A DNA stretch of 64,000 nt from Deinococcus sp. Leaf326 (GCF_001424185.1 NZ_LMOM01000001.1:275256-339255); one strand, 5' to 3'; shown: positions 46,036 through 57,684, counted from the first letter of the stretch. Translations and numbers: made by a program. The notes: a model not told the origin generated them from the letters alone.

Positions 46036-47220
46036 TTAGTCCATGTGCAGAAAGGTCAGGATCGCCCGGGCGATCGCGTTGCCGATGCGGTCGCGGTAGG
46101 CGGGGGTGGCGAGCAGCGGACCTTCCTTGGGGCTGCTCCCGAACCCGATCTCGGTGAGGATGGCGGCCGTATTCGGGTTGCGGATGACGTAGAAGGCGTC
46201 GGTATGCACGCCCCGGTTCAGCGCCCCCGTACTGCTGACGAGATTTTGCTGCACCTGCTGGGCGAGCTGTCGCGAGAAGCTGAGCTTGGCCTGCGCCACG
46301 ATGTCGCCCAGTACGTTCTGCGCCTTGCCGGCGGCCTGGCGGGTCAGCTCCTGACCCACGCTGCCGCCGCCGTTTTCCGCGACCGCGAGGCTGCGGCTCT
46401 GGCCCCCGAGCGGCTGCCCGAAGTAGTAGGTCTCGATTCCCTGCGCCGAGGCTCCACCCGCATTGACGTGAATGCTGATGTAGGCGCTGACCTCGCCGGT
46501 CGTGGCGAGGCGGGCGCGGGCGTTGAGGTCCGTGGCCTTGTCGGCGCTGAGGTGCCGGTCGTTGTCGCGCACCATGACCACGTCCACGCCGCGCGCGCGC
46601 AGCACGTCGCGCACCCGGCGCGCCACGTCCAGGGTCACGTCCTTCTCGGTGACCCAGCGGCTGGTCATGCCGGGGTCCACGCCGCCGTGTCCCGCGTCAA
46701 TGACCACCCTCGGGCGCGTCACGGTCCGGGTGCTGGCGGGGCGCACGGTCGCGGCGGCCGGACGGGGGGCCTGGGCCACCGGCCCGGCCGTCCCCTTCGC
46801 AGCGCTGGTCCGGGCCGCTCCGGCGCCGGTCGGTATGTCCACGACGAGCCGGGCCGGCTGCGCGCCGCTGCGGGGCAGGACGCTGGCCGTCGCCCGGGCG
46901 TGGCCGGGGGCCAGCGTGACGGTCACGGCGGCGCCCTTGACCGCGTAGGCGCGCACGCCCGGCGCCGAGAGGCTGCCCGACTCGGTCCGCAGCGTCTGGC
47001 CCAGCGTCACCTGAAGGCGGGTCCCCGTGAGGGTGGTCCTGGGCTTCGCCGCCGTCCCCGCGGCCGCCGGCAGGTCGAACACGAGGCGGGTATAGCCGCT
47101 GTGGGTGCCCACGCGCGGCGCGGCCTGTGCCCCCGGTGCCAGGAGGCCCAGTGTCAGCGCGCCCAGGGCGAGCACCGACCGGAGAGACGGCACACGGACA
47201 GCGGAAGAAGAACAGATCAC
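46036..47220 (-). CDS. secreted N-acetylmuramoyl-L-alanine amidase (AmiC type)
   Basis: A 394-residue exported cell-wall hydrolase. A signal peptide ends near APGAQA (about residue 33). An AMIN-like beta domain follows (about 35-130, HSGYTRLVFDLP, RLVVDIPTG), then an Ala/Pro/Thr-rich linker, then an Amidase_3 domain from residue about 168. Zinc ligands are His in IDAGHGGVDPG, Glu in WVTEKDVTLD and His in YISIHVNAGG; the catalytic Glu is in LTEIGFGS. It cuts the bond between muramic acid and the stem peptide during cell separation. The GTG start is 9 bases after a TAAACT box. Divergent from an OstA-domain gene. Confidence 0.92.
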   Translation of the reverse strand: MICSSSAVRVPSLRSVLALGALTLGLLAPGAQAAPRVGTHSGYTRLVFDLPAAAGTAAKPRTTLTGTRLQVTLGQTLRTESGSLSAPGVRAYAVKGAAVTVTLAPGHARATASVLPRSGAQPARLVVDIPTGAGAARTSAAKGTAGPVAQAPRPAAATVRPASTRTVTRPRVVIDAGHGGVDPGMTSRWVTEKDVTLDVARRVRDVLRARGVDVVMVRDNDRHLSADKATDLNARARLATTGEVSAYISIHVNAGGASAQGIETYYFGQPLGGQSRSLAVAENGGGSVGQELTRQAAGKAQNVLGDIVAQAKLSFSRQLAQQVQQNLVSSTGALNRGVHTDAFYVIRNPNTAAILTEIGFGSSPKEGPLLATPAYRDRIGNAIARAILTFLHMD

Positions 47221-47229
47221 GTCGCGCGG

Positions 47230-47235
47230 AGTTTA
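47230..47235 (-). promoter_or_regulatory. leaderless -10 box for the amidase gene
   Basis: TAAACT, 9 bases before the GTG at 47220. Confidence 0.5.
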
Positions 47236-47362
47236 ACGTTCAAGCCTTGGCTTTGCATGGGAACGCCGTGGCTGCGCCCCGGGTCACCCTCTTTCCGGGT
47301 GCGGCCCAGCCCACCTGAACTGGAACTGACGCACGCGCTCACGCCGCTCAGGGCCGCTCCGC

Positions 47363-47368
47363 TACCCT
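47363..47368 (+). promoter_or_regulatory. leaderless -10 box for the OstA-domain gene
   Basis: TACCCT, 6 bases before the ATG at 47375. Confidence 0.6.
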
Positions 47369-47374
47369 GCGGGA

Positions 47375-48052
47375 ATGAAGTCGCTTCCCTTTGCCTCCAC
47401 CCTCCGCAAGCCCGCCCGGCTCCTGACACTGCTGGCCTCGCTGTCGCTGGCCTGGGGCCTGGACTCCGCGCAGGCCGTGGCCTTCGGCAGCCTGAACGTC
47501 ACGCCGCGCGGCGCGCAGAACCTCAACCTCGAAACGGGCTTCACCGACCTGCCCCAGGGCGGCACCGCCACCGACGCCAAGGGCGGCCTGACCCTCACGG
47601 CTCAGAAGATGCAGCTGCGGCCCAACGACCGACTGAACGCCCAGGGCGCGACCCTCAAGACCCGCCAGGGCGGCACCCTGAGCGCCGCGCAGCTCACATA
47701 CGACCTCAAGAACGGCACGGTGACGGCCTCGGGCGGCGTGACGTACAGCGACGCGCGCATCCAGGGCCTTCAGGCGGCGGGTGTGGTGCTGTACGTGTCC
47801 AGCGGCTTCGTGGTCGCCTCGGGCGGCGTGAAGGCCGCCGCGCCCACCATGACGGGCGCGGCCCTCGTGTTCGACCCGCAGACCATGCAGGCGGTCGTAA
47901 GCGGTCCCTTCGACCTTCAGGCCCGCCTGGGCCGCAGCGCCGGCAAGGCGGGCGAGAAGCTGCTGCTCACTTTCGCAGGCAACACCCTGACGAACGCGAC
48001 TGCCAAGCCCACCACCGACGATCTGGCGCGCTTCTCGGCCTACCTGAAGTGA
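47375..48052 (+). CDS. exported OstA/LptA-domain protein
   Basis: A 225-residue protein with a signal peptide (cleavage near DSAQA, about residue 34). The rest is a repetitive beta-structure of the OstA type: LTAQKMQLRPNDRLNAQGATLKTRQGGTLSAAQLTYDLKNGTVTASGGVTYS-like alternation of strands, summarised by the motifs LTYDLKNGTVTASGGV and GAALVFDPQTMQAVVSG. LptA-like proteins bridge lipid transport to an outer membrane. Deinococcus has an outer-membrane-like layer but no typical LPS, so a different lipid cargo is likely (inference). Divergent from a wall amidase. Confidence 0.82.
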   Translation: MKSLPFASTLRKPARLLTLLASLSLAWGLDSAQAVAFGSLNVTPRGAQNLNLETGFTDLPQGGTATDAKGGLTLTAQKMQLRPNDRLNAQGATLKTRQGGTLSAAQLTYDLKNGTVTASGGVTYSDARIQGLQAAGVVLYVSSGFVVASGGVKAAAPTMTGAALVFDPQTMQAVVSGPFDLQARLGRSAGKAGEKLLLTFAGNTLTNATAKPTTDDLARFSAYLK

Positions 48053-48107
48053 TCCCCTGAGGTGAACCCGCGCCGCACCCGCACCTGCTCAGGCAGCCCG
48101 GGCCTGA

Positions 48108-48113
48108 TAGCCT
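48108..48113 (+). promoter_or_regulatory. leaderless -10 box for the ymdB-like gene
   Basis: TAGCCT, 6 bases before the ATG at 48120. Confidence 0.6.
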
Positions 48114-48119
48114 GGGGGC

Positions 48120-48893
48120 ATGTTGCGGGTGCTGTTTATCGGGGACGTGTTCGGCCAGCCGGGCAGGCGGGTGCTCGGCGCGCAGTTGCCGCGCATCCGT
48201 GCGGAGTTCGACTTCGTGATCGTGAACATGGAGAACTCGGCCGGGGGATTCGGGATGCACCGCGATGCGGCCGACGCCGCACTAAAGGCCGGGGCGAACT
48301 GCCTCACGCTGGGCAACCACGCCTGGCACCACCGCGACATCTACGCCCTCATGGGCGACGAGACGCGCTATCCCATCGTGCGCCCGCTGAACCTCAGCGA
48401 CCCCGGCGCGCCCGGCCTGGGCTGGCGCACCTTCGAGGTCCGGGGCGAGCGCCTGACGGTCGTCAACCTGCTCGGGCGCGTCTTCATGGAGGCGGTCGCC
48501 AATCCCTTTCGGGCCATGGACGAACTGCTGGAACGTGACGACCTCGGGCACGTCTTCGTAGATATGCATGCCGAGGCCACCAGCGAGAAGATGGCGCTGG
48601 CGTGGCACCTCGACGGCCGGGTGGCGGCCGTAATCGGCACGCACACGCATGTGCCCACCGCCGACACGCGTCTGCTACCGCGCGGCACCGCGTACCAGAC
48701 CGACGCCGGTTTCACTGGGCCGCACGACTCGGTGATCGGCTCGGCCCCCGCCGGCCCCATCGAGCGTTTTCTCACCGAGCGGCCCCACCGTTTCGGGGTG
48801 GCCGAGGGCCGCGCGGAGATGAACGGCGTGATTGTCCAGATGGAGGGGGGGCACGCCACCCACCTGGAGCGCTACCGTTTCGTCGAAGAGTAG
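48120..48893 (+). CDS. YmdB-family metallophosphoesterase
   Basis: A 257-residue protein of the YmdB/TIGR00282 family, whose Bacillus member hydrolyses 2',3'-cyclic nucleotides and affects biofilm and motility decisions. Metal-binding motifs occur in order: [14 protein letters not shown] (GD), [13 protein letters not shown] (NxEN), [11 protein letters not shown] (GNH) and [21 protein letters not shown] (H-T-H). The closest characterised relative I recall is the D. radiodurans phosphatase DR1281, whose structure is known. It is leaderless and lies 65 bases before ppc. Confidence 0.92.
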   Translation: MLRVLFIGDVFGQPGRRVLGAQLPRIRAEFDFVIVNMENSAGGFGMHRDAADAALKAGANCLTLGNHAWHHRDIYALMGDETRYPIVRPLNLSDPGAPGLGWRTFEVRGERLTVVNLLGRVFMEAVANPFRAMDELLERDDLGHVFVDMHAEATSEKMALAWHLDGRVAAVIGTHTHVPTADTRLLPRGTAYQTDAGFTGPHDSVIGSAPAGPIERFLTERPHRFGVAEGRAEMNGVIVQMEGGHATHLERYRFVEE

Positions 48894-48958
48894 GTGGGAA
48901 CGGGAACACGGCGGGGGGCGCGGCGCAGGCCCCCCGCACCCGCGCCCGGGGGGAACGT

Positions 48959-51493
<2,535 letters not shown>

Positions 51494-51555
51494 GCCCTGG
51501 GCCGGGCAGCCGTGGGGCAGGGGGCGAGGCGTGACCGGCTTCGCCCTCCTACCCT

Positions 51556-51720
51556 TCATTCGAGCCGCAGGCGCAGCGGAACGTCTTGGCGCGGCGGCCA
51601 CGCGCGGTTGTGGCCAGGCACAGGCGAACCGGGTCCGAGCAGGCCGAGGAAAGGCGGCGGGGCAGCGGCTGGGGGCAGAGGCAGCAGTGGGAGACCGGGC
51701 AAGGGAATAGAACGGACCAT
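51556..51720 (-). CDS. candidate 54-residue small protein (uncertain)
   Basis: An ORF from ATG 51720 has GGAGG 6 bases upstream and lies about 50 bases after a near-consensus promoter. The peptide begins MVRSIPLPGLPLLPLPPAAA, is proline- and leucine-rich and ends PLRLRLE. It has no recognised family. The other minus-strand frames here are also open, so the coding signal is weak and a non-coding RNA is equally possible. Confidence 0.2.
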   Translation of the reverse strand: MVRSIPLPGLPLLPLPPAAAPPPFLGLLGPGSPVPGHNRAWPPRQDVPLRLRLE

Positions 51721-51766
51721 GGCAGACCTCCGCCAACAACAGATTGCTTGGCTTGGTTACGCCTTA

Positions 51767-51795
51767 AGCATAACAAAAGGTGACTAGGGTGTCAA
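51767..51795 (-). promoter_or_regulatory. near-consensus sigma-A promoter, orphan
   Basis: On the minus strand TTGACA (51795-51790), 17-base spacer, TATGCT (51772-51767). It is the best -35/-10 pair in the window and points towards the end of ppc. Confidence 0.65.
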
Positions 51796-51866
51796 AGTCG
51801 GGGTCGGGAGAAAGGCAAGCAGCAGGCCTGTCTGCTCCTCTGGTCGGTTTACCCCCCGTTCAGGCG

Positions 51867-51872
51867 TAGCCT
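51867..51872 (+). promoter_or_regulatory. leaderless -10 box for ilvD
   Basis: TAGCCT, 6 bases before the ATG at 51879. Confidence 0.6.
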
Positions 51873-51878
51873 GGGACC

Positions 51879-53573
51879 ATGACGGACACGACGGTCAAGC
51901 GCAAACTCAACTGGAACTCGCACCACGTCACCCAGGGCGACGAACGCGCCCCCAACCGCGCCATGCTGCGGGCCGTGGGCTTTCAGGACGGCGATTTCGA
52001 GAAGCCGATCATCGGAGTGGCGCACGCGCAGAGCAACATCACGCCCTGCAACAACGGCCTGGGCGAGCTGGCCGGGCACATCACCGACGCGATCACGGGC
52101 GGCGGCGGGATGCCCCAGGTCTACGGCACGATCACCGTGTCGGACGGCATTTCGATGGGCACCGAAGGCATGAAGTGCAGCCTCGTGAGCCGCGAGGTCA
52201 TCGCCGACAGCATTGAGACCGTCTCGCGGGGCCAGTCCCACGACGGCGTGATCGTGGTGGGCGGCTGCGACAAGAATATGCCGGGCGCCATGATCGGCAT
52301 TTCGCGCCTGAACATCCCCGCCATTTTCGTGTACGGCGGCACCATCAAGCCGGGCAAGCTGAACGGACAGGACCTGACCATCGTCAGCGTGTTCGAGGCG
52401 GTCGGGTCCTTCGGCGCAGGCAAGATCACCCGCGAGGAGTTCGAGGCGGTCGAGAAGAAGGCCTGTCCCGGCAACGGCTCGTGCGGCGGCATGTACACCG
52501 CCAACACCATGTCCTCGGCCTTCGAGGCGATGGGCATGAGTCTGCCCTACTCCTCGACCATGAGCGCGGTGGACGCCGAGAAGGCCACCTCCAGCGCCGA
52601 TAGCGCCCGCGCCCTGCTGAAACTCATCGAGAACGATATCCGGCCCAAGGACATCATGACCAAGGAGGCGTTCGAGAACGCCATCACGGTCATCATGGCG
52701 GTCGGCGGCAGCACGAACGCGGTCCTGCACCTCATGGCGATTGCCCACGCCGCCGACATCGACCTCACGCTGGAGGACTTCGAGCGCATCCGCGAGCGCA
52801 CGCCGGTGTTCTGCGACCTCAAGCCCAGCGGCAAGTACGTGGCGACCGACCTGCACGACGTGGGCGGCATTCCGCGCGTGATGAAGATGCTCCTGAAGGC
52901 CGGGCTGCTGCACGGCGACTGCCTGACCGTGACCGGCAAGACGGTGGCCGAGAATCTGGCCGACGAGCCCGACCTGCCGGAAGCCGGCCAGGACGTGATC
53001 CGCGACTACAGCGACCCGCTGTACGTGCAGGGCCACCTCGCCATCCTGCGCGGCAACCTCGCGCCCGAGGGCAGCGTCGCCAAGATCTCGGGCCTCAAGA
53101 GCATCAAGATCACCGGCCCGGCCCGCGTGTTCGACAGCGAAGAGGACGCCATGCACGCCATCATGGGCGACCAGATCCGAGCCGGCGACGTGCTCGTCAT
53201 CCGCTATGAAGGCCCCAAAGGTGGCCCCGGCATGCGCGAGATGCTCAGCCCGACCTCGGCCATCATCGGCAAGGGCTTGGGCGACAGCGTGGGCCTCATC
53301 ACCGACGGGCGCTTCTCGGGCGGCACCTACGGCCTGGTCGTGGGCCACGTCGCGCCCGAGGCCTACGTGGGTGGCCCCATCGCCCTGGTCCATGAGGGCG
53401 ACACCATCGAGCTGAACGCCGAGACCTGCGAGCTGACACTGCACGTGCCGGAAGACGAGATTGAGCGCCGCCGGGGCGAATGGGTGGCCCCGGCTCCCCG
53501 CTACACGCGCGGCGTGCTCGCCAAGTACGCCAAGCTGGTCAGCAGCGCGGCGGTGGGGGCCTACACCGACTGA
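51879..53573 (+). CDS. ilvD: dihydroxy-acid dehydratase
   Basis: A 564-residue iron-sulfur enzyme of valine, isoleucine and leucine synthesis, which dehydrates dihydroxy-acids to 2-keto acids. Cluster cysteines are in [29 protein letters not shown] and [24 protein letters not shown]. The C-terminal domain has SGRTSAI-like positions in [35 protein letters not shown], a hallmark with the catalytic Ser. Substrate and product names follow the family. Other ilv genes are not adjacent. It is leaderless, with a good terminator. Confidence 0.96.
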   Translation: MTDTTVKRKLNWNSHHVTQGDERAPNRAMLRAVGFQDGDFEKPIIGVAHAQSNITPCNNGLGELAGHITDAITGGGGMPQVYGTITVSDGISMGTEGMKCSLVSREVIADSIETVSRGQSHDGVIVVGGCDKNMPGAMIGISRLNIPAIFVYGGTIKPGKLNGQDLTIVSVFEAVGSFGAGKITREEFEAVEKKACPGNGSCGGMYTANTMSSAFEAMGMSLPYSSTMSAVDAEKATSSADSARALLKLIENDIRPKDIMTKEAFENAITVIMAVGGSTNAVLHLMAIAHAADIDLTLEDFERIRERTPVFCDLKPSGKYVATDLHDVGGIPRVMKMLLKAGLLHGDCLTVTGKTVAENLADEPDLPEAGQDVIRDYSDPLYVQGHLAILRGNLAPEGSVAKISGLKSIKITGPARVFDSEEDAMHAIMGDQIRAGDVLVIRYEGPKGGPGMREMLSPTSAIIGKGLGDSVGLITDGRFSGGTYGLVVGHVAPEAYVGGPIALVHEGDTIELNAETCELTLHVPEDEIERRRGEWVAPAPRYTRGVLAKYAKLVSSAAVGAYTD

Positions 53574-53594
53574 GGACTGGGTGCCGAAGGGAGG

Positions 53595-53627
53595 GCCGTC
53601 CACCTGCGGGTGGGCGGCTTTTCCTTT
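53595..53627 (+). terminator. Rho-independent terminator after ilvD
   Basis: A 10-bp stem with one T-G wobble (53595-53604 with 53609-53618, loop TGCG) is followed by TTTTCCTTT. Confidence 0.85.
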
Positions 53628-53632
53628 GCCGG

Positions 53633-53638
53633 TAGCAT
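53633..53638 (+). promoter_or_regulatory. leaderless -10 box for the mrr-like gene
   Basis: TAGCAT, 6 bases before the GTG at 53645. Confidence 0.6.
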
Positions 53639-53644
53639 GGGGAC

Positions 53645-54550
53645 GTGCCCGTTCCCGATTACCAGACGTTCATGCGCCCGGTCCTCCTGATTCTCAGCGA
53701 CGGCCAGACCTGGAAGATGCGTGACCTGTACGCCCGGCTGGCCGCCGACCTGTCTCTGACCGACGCCGACCTGGCCGAGATGCTGCCCAGTGGCCGGCAG
53801 TCGACGTACATGAACCGCATTGGCTGGGCCAAGACCTATCTGGTCAAGGCCGGAGCGCTGCACAGTCCCCAGCGCGGCACGGTCGAAATCACCGGGCGCG
53901 GACGGCAATTGCTCGCACAGTTTCCGGAGAGGGTGACGACCAGAGCGCTGTCCGCCTTTCCAGAGTTCGCGGAGTTTCAGATGGGTGGTCCGGCGCCTTC
54001 CGCAGAGCAGAACGGACCTGCCGTACCGCAGACCCTCTCGCCCGAGGAACAGCTCGACGCCCTGTATGCCGACCTGAACGCCTCGCTACACGCGGACCTG
54101 CTCGCGCAGGTGCGGGGGCTGACGCCCGCGCAGTTCGAGCGGCTGGTGGTGCAGCTTCTCGTGGCGATGGGGTACGGCGGCAACGTGCGCGACGCGGGGG
54201 CAGCGCTGGGCCGCAGCGGCGACAACGGCATAGACGGGGTAGTCAAACAGGACGCGCTCGGCCTGGACAAGATCTACCTTCAGGCCAAGCAGTGGGCCGG
54301 CAACGTCGGCAGTCAGGAGGTCCGCAACTTTTCGGGCAGCCTGACCTACCACAAGGCGGGCCGGGGCGTCCTGCTGACCACGGCCGGCTTCAGCCCCAGC
54401 GCGGTCGAGACGGCCCGTCAGATCGGCAATATCGTCCTGATCGGCGGCGAGCAGCTCGCGGAACTGATGACCGAATACGGCGTGGGCGTGCTGACCCGCA
54501 GCACCTACCTCGTGCGGCGGGTCGACGGCGAGTATTTCGAGGAGTTGTGA
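53645..54550 (+). CDS. mrr: Mrr-like restriction endonuclease (type IV)
   Basis: A 301-residue protein with the two-part Mrr layout. The N-terminal winged-helix Mrr_N domain (about 5-95, MRPVLLILSDGQTWKMRDLY, NRIGWAKTYLVKAGAL) reads DNA. The C-terminal PD-(D/E)XK nuclease domain starts LTPAQFERLVVQLLVAMGYGG. Catalytic residues are Asp197 in GDNGIDGVV and the Gln213-x-Lys215 pair in YLQAKQW. Mrr enzymes cut methylated DNA and in E. coli respond to high pressure. No methyltransferase is adjacent, which fits a type IV enzyme. The GTG start follows a TAGCAT box by 6 bases. Confidence 0.9.
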   Translation: MPVPDYQTFMRPVLLILSDGQTWKMRDLYARLAADLSLTDADLAEMLPSGRQSTYMNRIGWAKTYLVKAGALHSPQRGTVEITGRGRQLLAQFPERVTTRALSAFPEFAEFQMGGPAPSAEQNGPAVPQTLSPEEQLDALYADLNASLHADLLAQVRGLTPAQFERLVVQLLVAMGYGGNVRDAGAALGRSGDNGIDGVVKQDALGLDKIYLQAKQWAGNVGSQEVRNFSGSLTYHKAGRGVLLTTAGFSPSAVETARQIGNIVLIGGEQLAELMTEYGVGVLTRSTYLVRRVDGEYFEEL

Positions 54551-54600
54551 CCTGGGGCGGCTGGCTAGGCATTGCCGACTCACGCCGTCCCCTCGTCACC

Positions 54601-55575
54601 TCAGAACCCCAGGACCGGGTGCGGGCGATACGGCTCCTCGAGGGCCGCCATCTGCTCGGCCGTGAGCCGCACCGACAGGGCCGCCACCGCGTCTTCGAGG
54701 TGGGGCATCTTGCTCGCGCCGATGATGGGCGCGCTCACGCCCGGCTGGGCCAGCAGCCACGCGGTCGCCACCTGGGCGGCAGGCACACCGATCTGCGCGG
54801 CGATCTCGGCCACGCGGGCCTGCACGGCGTAGTCGTCCTCGGTGCGGTACATCGACTCGCCGAACTTGTCGCTGCGGGCCCGGGTGGTCTGGGCCTCGCC
54901 GGCCTTGCGGTTGCCCGCCAGGAAGCCGCGAGCGAGCGGACTCCAGGGAATGACGCCCACCCCGTCCTCGCGGCACAGGGGCAGCATCTCGCGTTCCTCC
55001 TCGCGGTATACGAGGTTGTAGTGGTTCTGCATACTCACGAACCGGGTCAGGCCGTGCAGGTCGGCGGCATGCTGCATCTTGGCGAACTGGTAGGCCGCCA
55101 TGCTGCTCGCGCCGATGTAGCGCACCGCCCCCATCCGCACGAGGTCATGCAGGGCCGTCATGGTTTCCAGAATGGGCGTCTCGGGGTCGAACCGGTGAAT
55201 CTGGTACAGGTCGATATAGTCGGTGCCCAGGCGTTTCAGGCTGGCCTGCACGGCGCTCATGATGTGCCCGCGTGAGAGACCGTGGTCGTTGGGACCGTCC
55301 CCCATCTTGCCGTGCACCTTGGTGGCGATGACCACCTGATCGCGGCGAGCGAAGTCTTTGAGTGCCCGGCCGGTGATCTCCTCGCTGACACCCTGCGAGT
55401 ACACGTCGGCCGTGTCGAAAAAGTTGATGCCCAGTTCCAGCGCACGCTGGTAGAAGGGACGGCTCTGGTCCTCGGGCAGCACCCAGTCGCGCCACGCCGG
55501 GTCGCCGTAGGTCATGGTGCCCAGAGAGATCCGCGACACCCTCAGGCCGCTCTGTCCCAACCGTACATAGTCCAT
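54601..55575 (-). CDS. aldo/keto reductase
   Basis: A 324-residue NADPH-dependent TIM-barrel oxidoreductase. The catalytic tetrad is visible: Asp and Tyr in FFDTADVYSQGVSEE, Lys in VVIATKVHGKMG, and His in LYQIHRFDPETP. The NADP-binding end has IPWSPLARGFLAG and the C-terminal APIIGASKMPHLEDA. It belongs to the AKR group that includes YajO and related general-stress enzymes; the substrate is unknown. It starts 6 bases after TACAGT and is convergent with the mrr-like gene. Confidence 0.92.
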   Translation of the reverse strand: MDYVRLGQSGLRVSRISLGTMTYGDPAWRDWVLPEDQSRPFYQRALELGINFFDTADVYSQGVSEEITGRALKDFARRDQVVIATKVHGKMGDGPNDHGLSRGHIMSAVQASLKRLGTDYIDLYQIHRFDPETPILETMTALHDLVRMGAVRYIGASSMAAYQFAKMQHAADLHGLTRFVSMQNHYNLVYREEEREMLPLCREDGVGVIPWSPLARGFLAGNRKAGEAQTTRARSDKFGESMYRTEDDYAVQARVAEIAAQIGVPAAQVATAWLLAQPGVSAPIIGASKMPHLEDAVAALSVRLTAEQMAALEEPYRPHPVLGF

Positions 55576-55581
55576 GCGTGC

Positions 55582-55587
55582 ACTGTA
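55582..55587 (-). promoter_or_regulatory. leaderless -10 box for the aldo/keto reductase gene
   Basis: TACAGT, 6 bases before the ATG at 55575. Confidence 0.6.
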
Positions 55588-55604
55588 GGCCCGCGGGCGG
55601 CGGG

Positions 55605-56174
55605 TCAGATGGGCGGGGCCGTGGGGCCTTCTTCACCCCGGCCTTCCCCGGCACCCTCATCGGGGGCATCGGCCGGCGCAACCGGGGCCGGCGGACTCAG
55701 GCGGCGGTACACGGCGGCGGCCACCAGCCCGCCGGCCAGATACCACGCGGCGGTCAGCAGCGGGGTCAGGGGGCGGCGCTCGCCCGGCTGCCGGCCCAGA
55801 CCCATCGGCTCCGGCAGCGTGACCGCTCCCACACCGGCCAGCAGCCCCAGTGCGGCGCCCCGGGTCATGGCCCCGGACGCGGCCCCCAGTCCCACCAGCC
55901 CGAAATACAGCGAGTTGGAGAGCAGATCGGCCCCCAGGGTCCAGCGGTAGAGCGCCGCGCCGCGCGGAGGCCGGGCGCCGGCGGCACTCACTACACCGCT
56001 CAGGGCGCGCTTACCGATCACCTCGACGCGCGGCGCGTGGGGCAGCACCTGACGCACGCCCTCGTTGAGGAGGTTGACCGCCAGGGCGCCTGCGAGCCCA
56101 CTCAGCAGCGCCGGTCTCCAGGACGGTGCGGTCGAGGCGGAGGGCTGGGGGCCACGGGCAGGGTGAGAGGTCAT
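55605..56174 (-). CDS. membrane protein of unknown function
   Basis: A 189-residue protein with about four hydrophobic segments (ALLSGLAGALAVNLLNEGV, LGADLLSNSLYFGLVGLG, GAALGLLAGVGAVTL, LLTAAWYLAGGLVAAAVY). The C-terminal tail of about 35 residues is rich in Pro, Ala, Gly and Glu. No family is assigned. The open frame extends upstream to 56411, but the residues there lack any pattern; ATG 56174 begins a plausible N-terminus (MTSHPARGPQPS) and is 6 bases after a TACAAG element, a poor -10 box. Confidence 0.65.
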   Translation of the reverse strand: MTSHPARGPQPSASTAPSWRPALLSGLAGALAVNLLNEGVRQVLPHAPRVEVIGKRALSGVVSAAGARPPRGAALYRWTLGADLLSNSLYFGLVGLGAASGAMTRGAALGLLAGVGAVTLPEPMGLGRQPGERRPLTPLLTAAWYLAGGLVAAAVYRRLSPPAPVAPADAPDEGAGEGRGEEGPTAPPI

Positions 56175-56488
56175 AGCCGACTTGTACCCGATGACCCCCG
56201 GTTCAGCACCGTTCCTGAAGAAGCTCTCTGGACCGGGCAGGCCTCCGCCGTCGCTATACGTCTCCGCCCGGCTGGGCGAGCAGGCACCCTGACCTGAGAT
56301 GAAGCGCGTTTCCAGGCCCCTACAAGCGACCGACGAACTCCTCTCGGGCGGTGCCCGACCCGCAGAGTCAGGGTGCCGGGCACCTGCTCCGAGTCCAGAT
56401 GACCAGACCACGCCGTTCCTTCTCTCAATTGTGTTGTCTCTGTAGAAGTATCACCTTCATAGACGCAGTGCGCTCTAGGCTGGTCTGC
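56175..56488. other. divergent intergenic region before the split chrA genes
   Basis: This is 314 bases between two divergent genes. It holds a weak TACAAG element for the left gene (56181-56186), the TAGGCT box of the chrA pair (56476-56481) and an AT-richer stretch around 56425-56465. No other structure was recognised. Confidence 0.45.
56476..56481 (+). promoter_or_regulatory. leaderless -10 box for the split chrA operon
   Basis: TAGGCT, 7 bases before the ATG at 56489. Confidence 0.6.
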
Positions 56489-57115
56489 ATGACGACTTCC
56501 CTGCCCGGCGCGCGGCCGGGACCCCTGCCGGAGGGCGATTCGGCGGGTGGCCTTCCCCCCGAGCCCACGCCGGCCCTGCTGCTACGAACCTTCGTGGGGG
56601 TGGCCCTGGCGGGGGTCGGAGGCGGCCTGCCGGCCCATACCCGCCGGGCGGTGACGACGCGGGGGTGGCTGAGCGAGGAGGACTTCGCCGAGACGTTCAC
56701 GCTCGCGCAGCTCACGCCCGGCCCGAACGCGGTGAACTTGGCGGCCATGATCGGCGCGCGGCTCGCCGGACGCGACGGAGCGCTGGCCGCCGTGTGCGGG
56801 GTCCTGCTGCCGGGGTTGATCGCCATGATGGCCGTGACCCTGGTGACGCTGAGCCTGCCCGGCGGCCTCCCCGCCTGGCTCCAGAGCGCGCTGCACGGCG
56901 CGGCCTGCGCGGCGCTGGCGATCATGCTCACGGCGGCGTGGCCGGTGGTGCGGGTGGGCGCGCGGGTGCGCGGCGGGCCGGTGCTCACCGCGCTGGCCTT
57001 CGCGGCACTGGGCGTGCTGCGGCTGGACCTGCTGCCGGTGCTGCTTGTGCTCGTGGGCGCCGGTCTGGTCCTGAACTGGCCCCGGCCCCAGGCCCGGCCG
57101 GAGCGCGGCGCGTGA
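56489..57115 (+). CDS. chromate transporter half-protein, first
   Basis: A 208-residue membrane protein of the ChrA/CHR family (short-chain type), about six helices. After a 30-residue polar start come the family segments [51 protein letters not shown] (LTPGP being the hallmark). Full-length ChrA is a duplication of this unit, and here the two halves are separate genes. The pair is expected to move chromate or sulfate-like anions out of the cell; actual substrate unknown. Its stop overlaps the next gene's GTG by four bases. Confidence 0.88.
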   Translation: MTTSLPGARPGPLPEGDSAGGLPPEPTPALLLRTFVGVALAGVGGGLPAHTRRAVTTRGWLSEEDFAETFTLAQLTPGPNAVNLAAMIGARLAGRDGALAAVCGVLLPGLIAMMAVTLVTLSLPGGLPAWLQSALHGAACAALAIMLTAAWPVVRVGARVRGGPVLTALAFAALGVLRLDLLPVLLVLVGAGLVLNWPRPQARPERGA

Positions 57116-57651
57116 GTGTGCCGGTCGGTCACGCCCTGAACGAGTGGCCCGCCCTGCTGCTGGAGTTCGCGCGGCTGGGCCTGATCTCGTTCGGCGGCAC
57201 GAACATTGCCGAGATGGAACGCGTCCTCGTGGGTGAGCACGGCTGGATCACGGCGACCACCCTCGCCAACGGCTTCGCACTGGGCCAGCTCATGCCGGGG
57301 CCGAATATGCTGGCGGTCACGCACTACGGCTACGTGGCGGCCGGCCCGTGGGGCGCGCTGCTGGCCACGCTGGCCTTCTACGGCCCCACCGCCCTGCTCA
57401 GTGCCGTGGCCGCGCTGCTGTGGCGCCGGCACAGCGCGCATCCCTGGATGGGCGCTTTCCGCAACGCCCTGCTGCCCTTCGGCGGCGGGGTGATCCTGTC
57501 AGGGGCTCTGGTCCTGGGCCAGACAAGTGTGCGCGGCACGCTGGCGGCGGCCCTGGCCCTGGTGTGCCTGCTGCTGCTGTGGAAGACGAAGGTCAACTCG
57601 GCCCTGGTGGTGCTGGGCGCGGCGGCAGTCGGGGCGCTGCTGGGGCTGTAG
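57112..57651 (+). CDS. chromate transporter half-protein, second
   Basis: A 179-residue partner of the preceding gene. It has the same signature order: [21 protein letters not shown], then [27 protein letters not shown] (MPGP). Five or six helices end at GALLGL. The GTG start overlaps the first gene's stop (GTGA). Together they would form one antiparallel heterodimer, as proposed for paired short ChrA proteins. Confidence 0.88.
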   Translation: MSVPVGHALNEWPALLLEFARLGLISFGGTNIAEMERVLVGEHGWITATTLANGFALGQLMPGPNMLAVTHYGYVAAGPWGALLATLAFYGPTALLSAVAALLWRRHSAHPWMGAFRNALLPFGGGVILSGALVLGQTSVRGTLAAALALVCLLLLWKTKVNSALVVLGAAAVGALLGL

Positions 57652-57678
57652 CCGGCGGTCCCGCGTCCCAGTTCCCCC

Positions 57679-57684
57679 TATCCT
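57679..57684 (+). promoter_or_regulatory. leaderless -10 box ahead of the spermidine-synthase-like gene
   Basis: TATCCT, 7 bases before an ATG at 57692. That ATG opens only an 8-codon frame, which ends in TGA at 57716-57718, one base out of frame with the gene. Confidence 0.5.

Larger units (their letters stand above)
51494..51878. other. ppc-ilvD gap with a minus-strand promoter
   Basis: This is 385 bases with no established gene. The distal part (51740-51800) is AT-rich and holds a near-consensus sigma-A promoter pointing left. A 54-codon ORF with a ribosome site lies downstream of it. The right end carries the ilvD -10 box. No known RNA family (tmRNA, SRP RNA, RNase P) was recognised. Confidence 0.5.

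Noticed and set aside
51549..51776. 75-residue cysteine-containing minus-strand ORF
   Set aside because: Its start lies in or before the expected RNA start of the promoter at 51767-51795; the cysteines follow no recognised metal-binding spacing.
51719..51787. 22-codon plus-strand ORF as an ilvD attenuator leader peptide
   Set aside because: It has no run of Ile, Leu or Val codons, no following attenuator stem, and ilvD has its own leaderless -10 box.
53645..54550. A larger restriction or defence island around the Mrr-like gene
   Set aside because: Flanked by ilvD and an aldo/keto reductase; no methyltransferase, helicase or other defence gene is adjacent.
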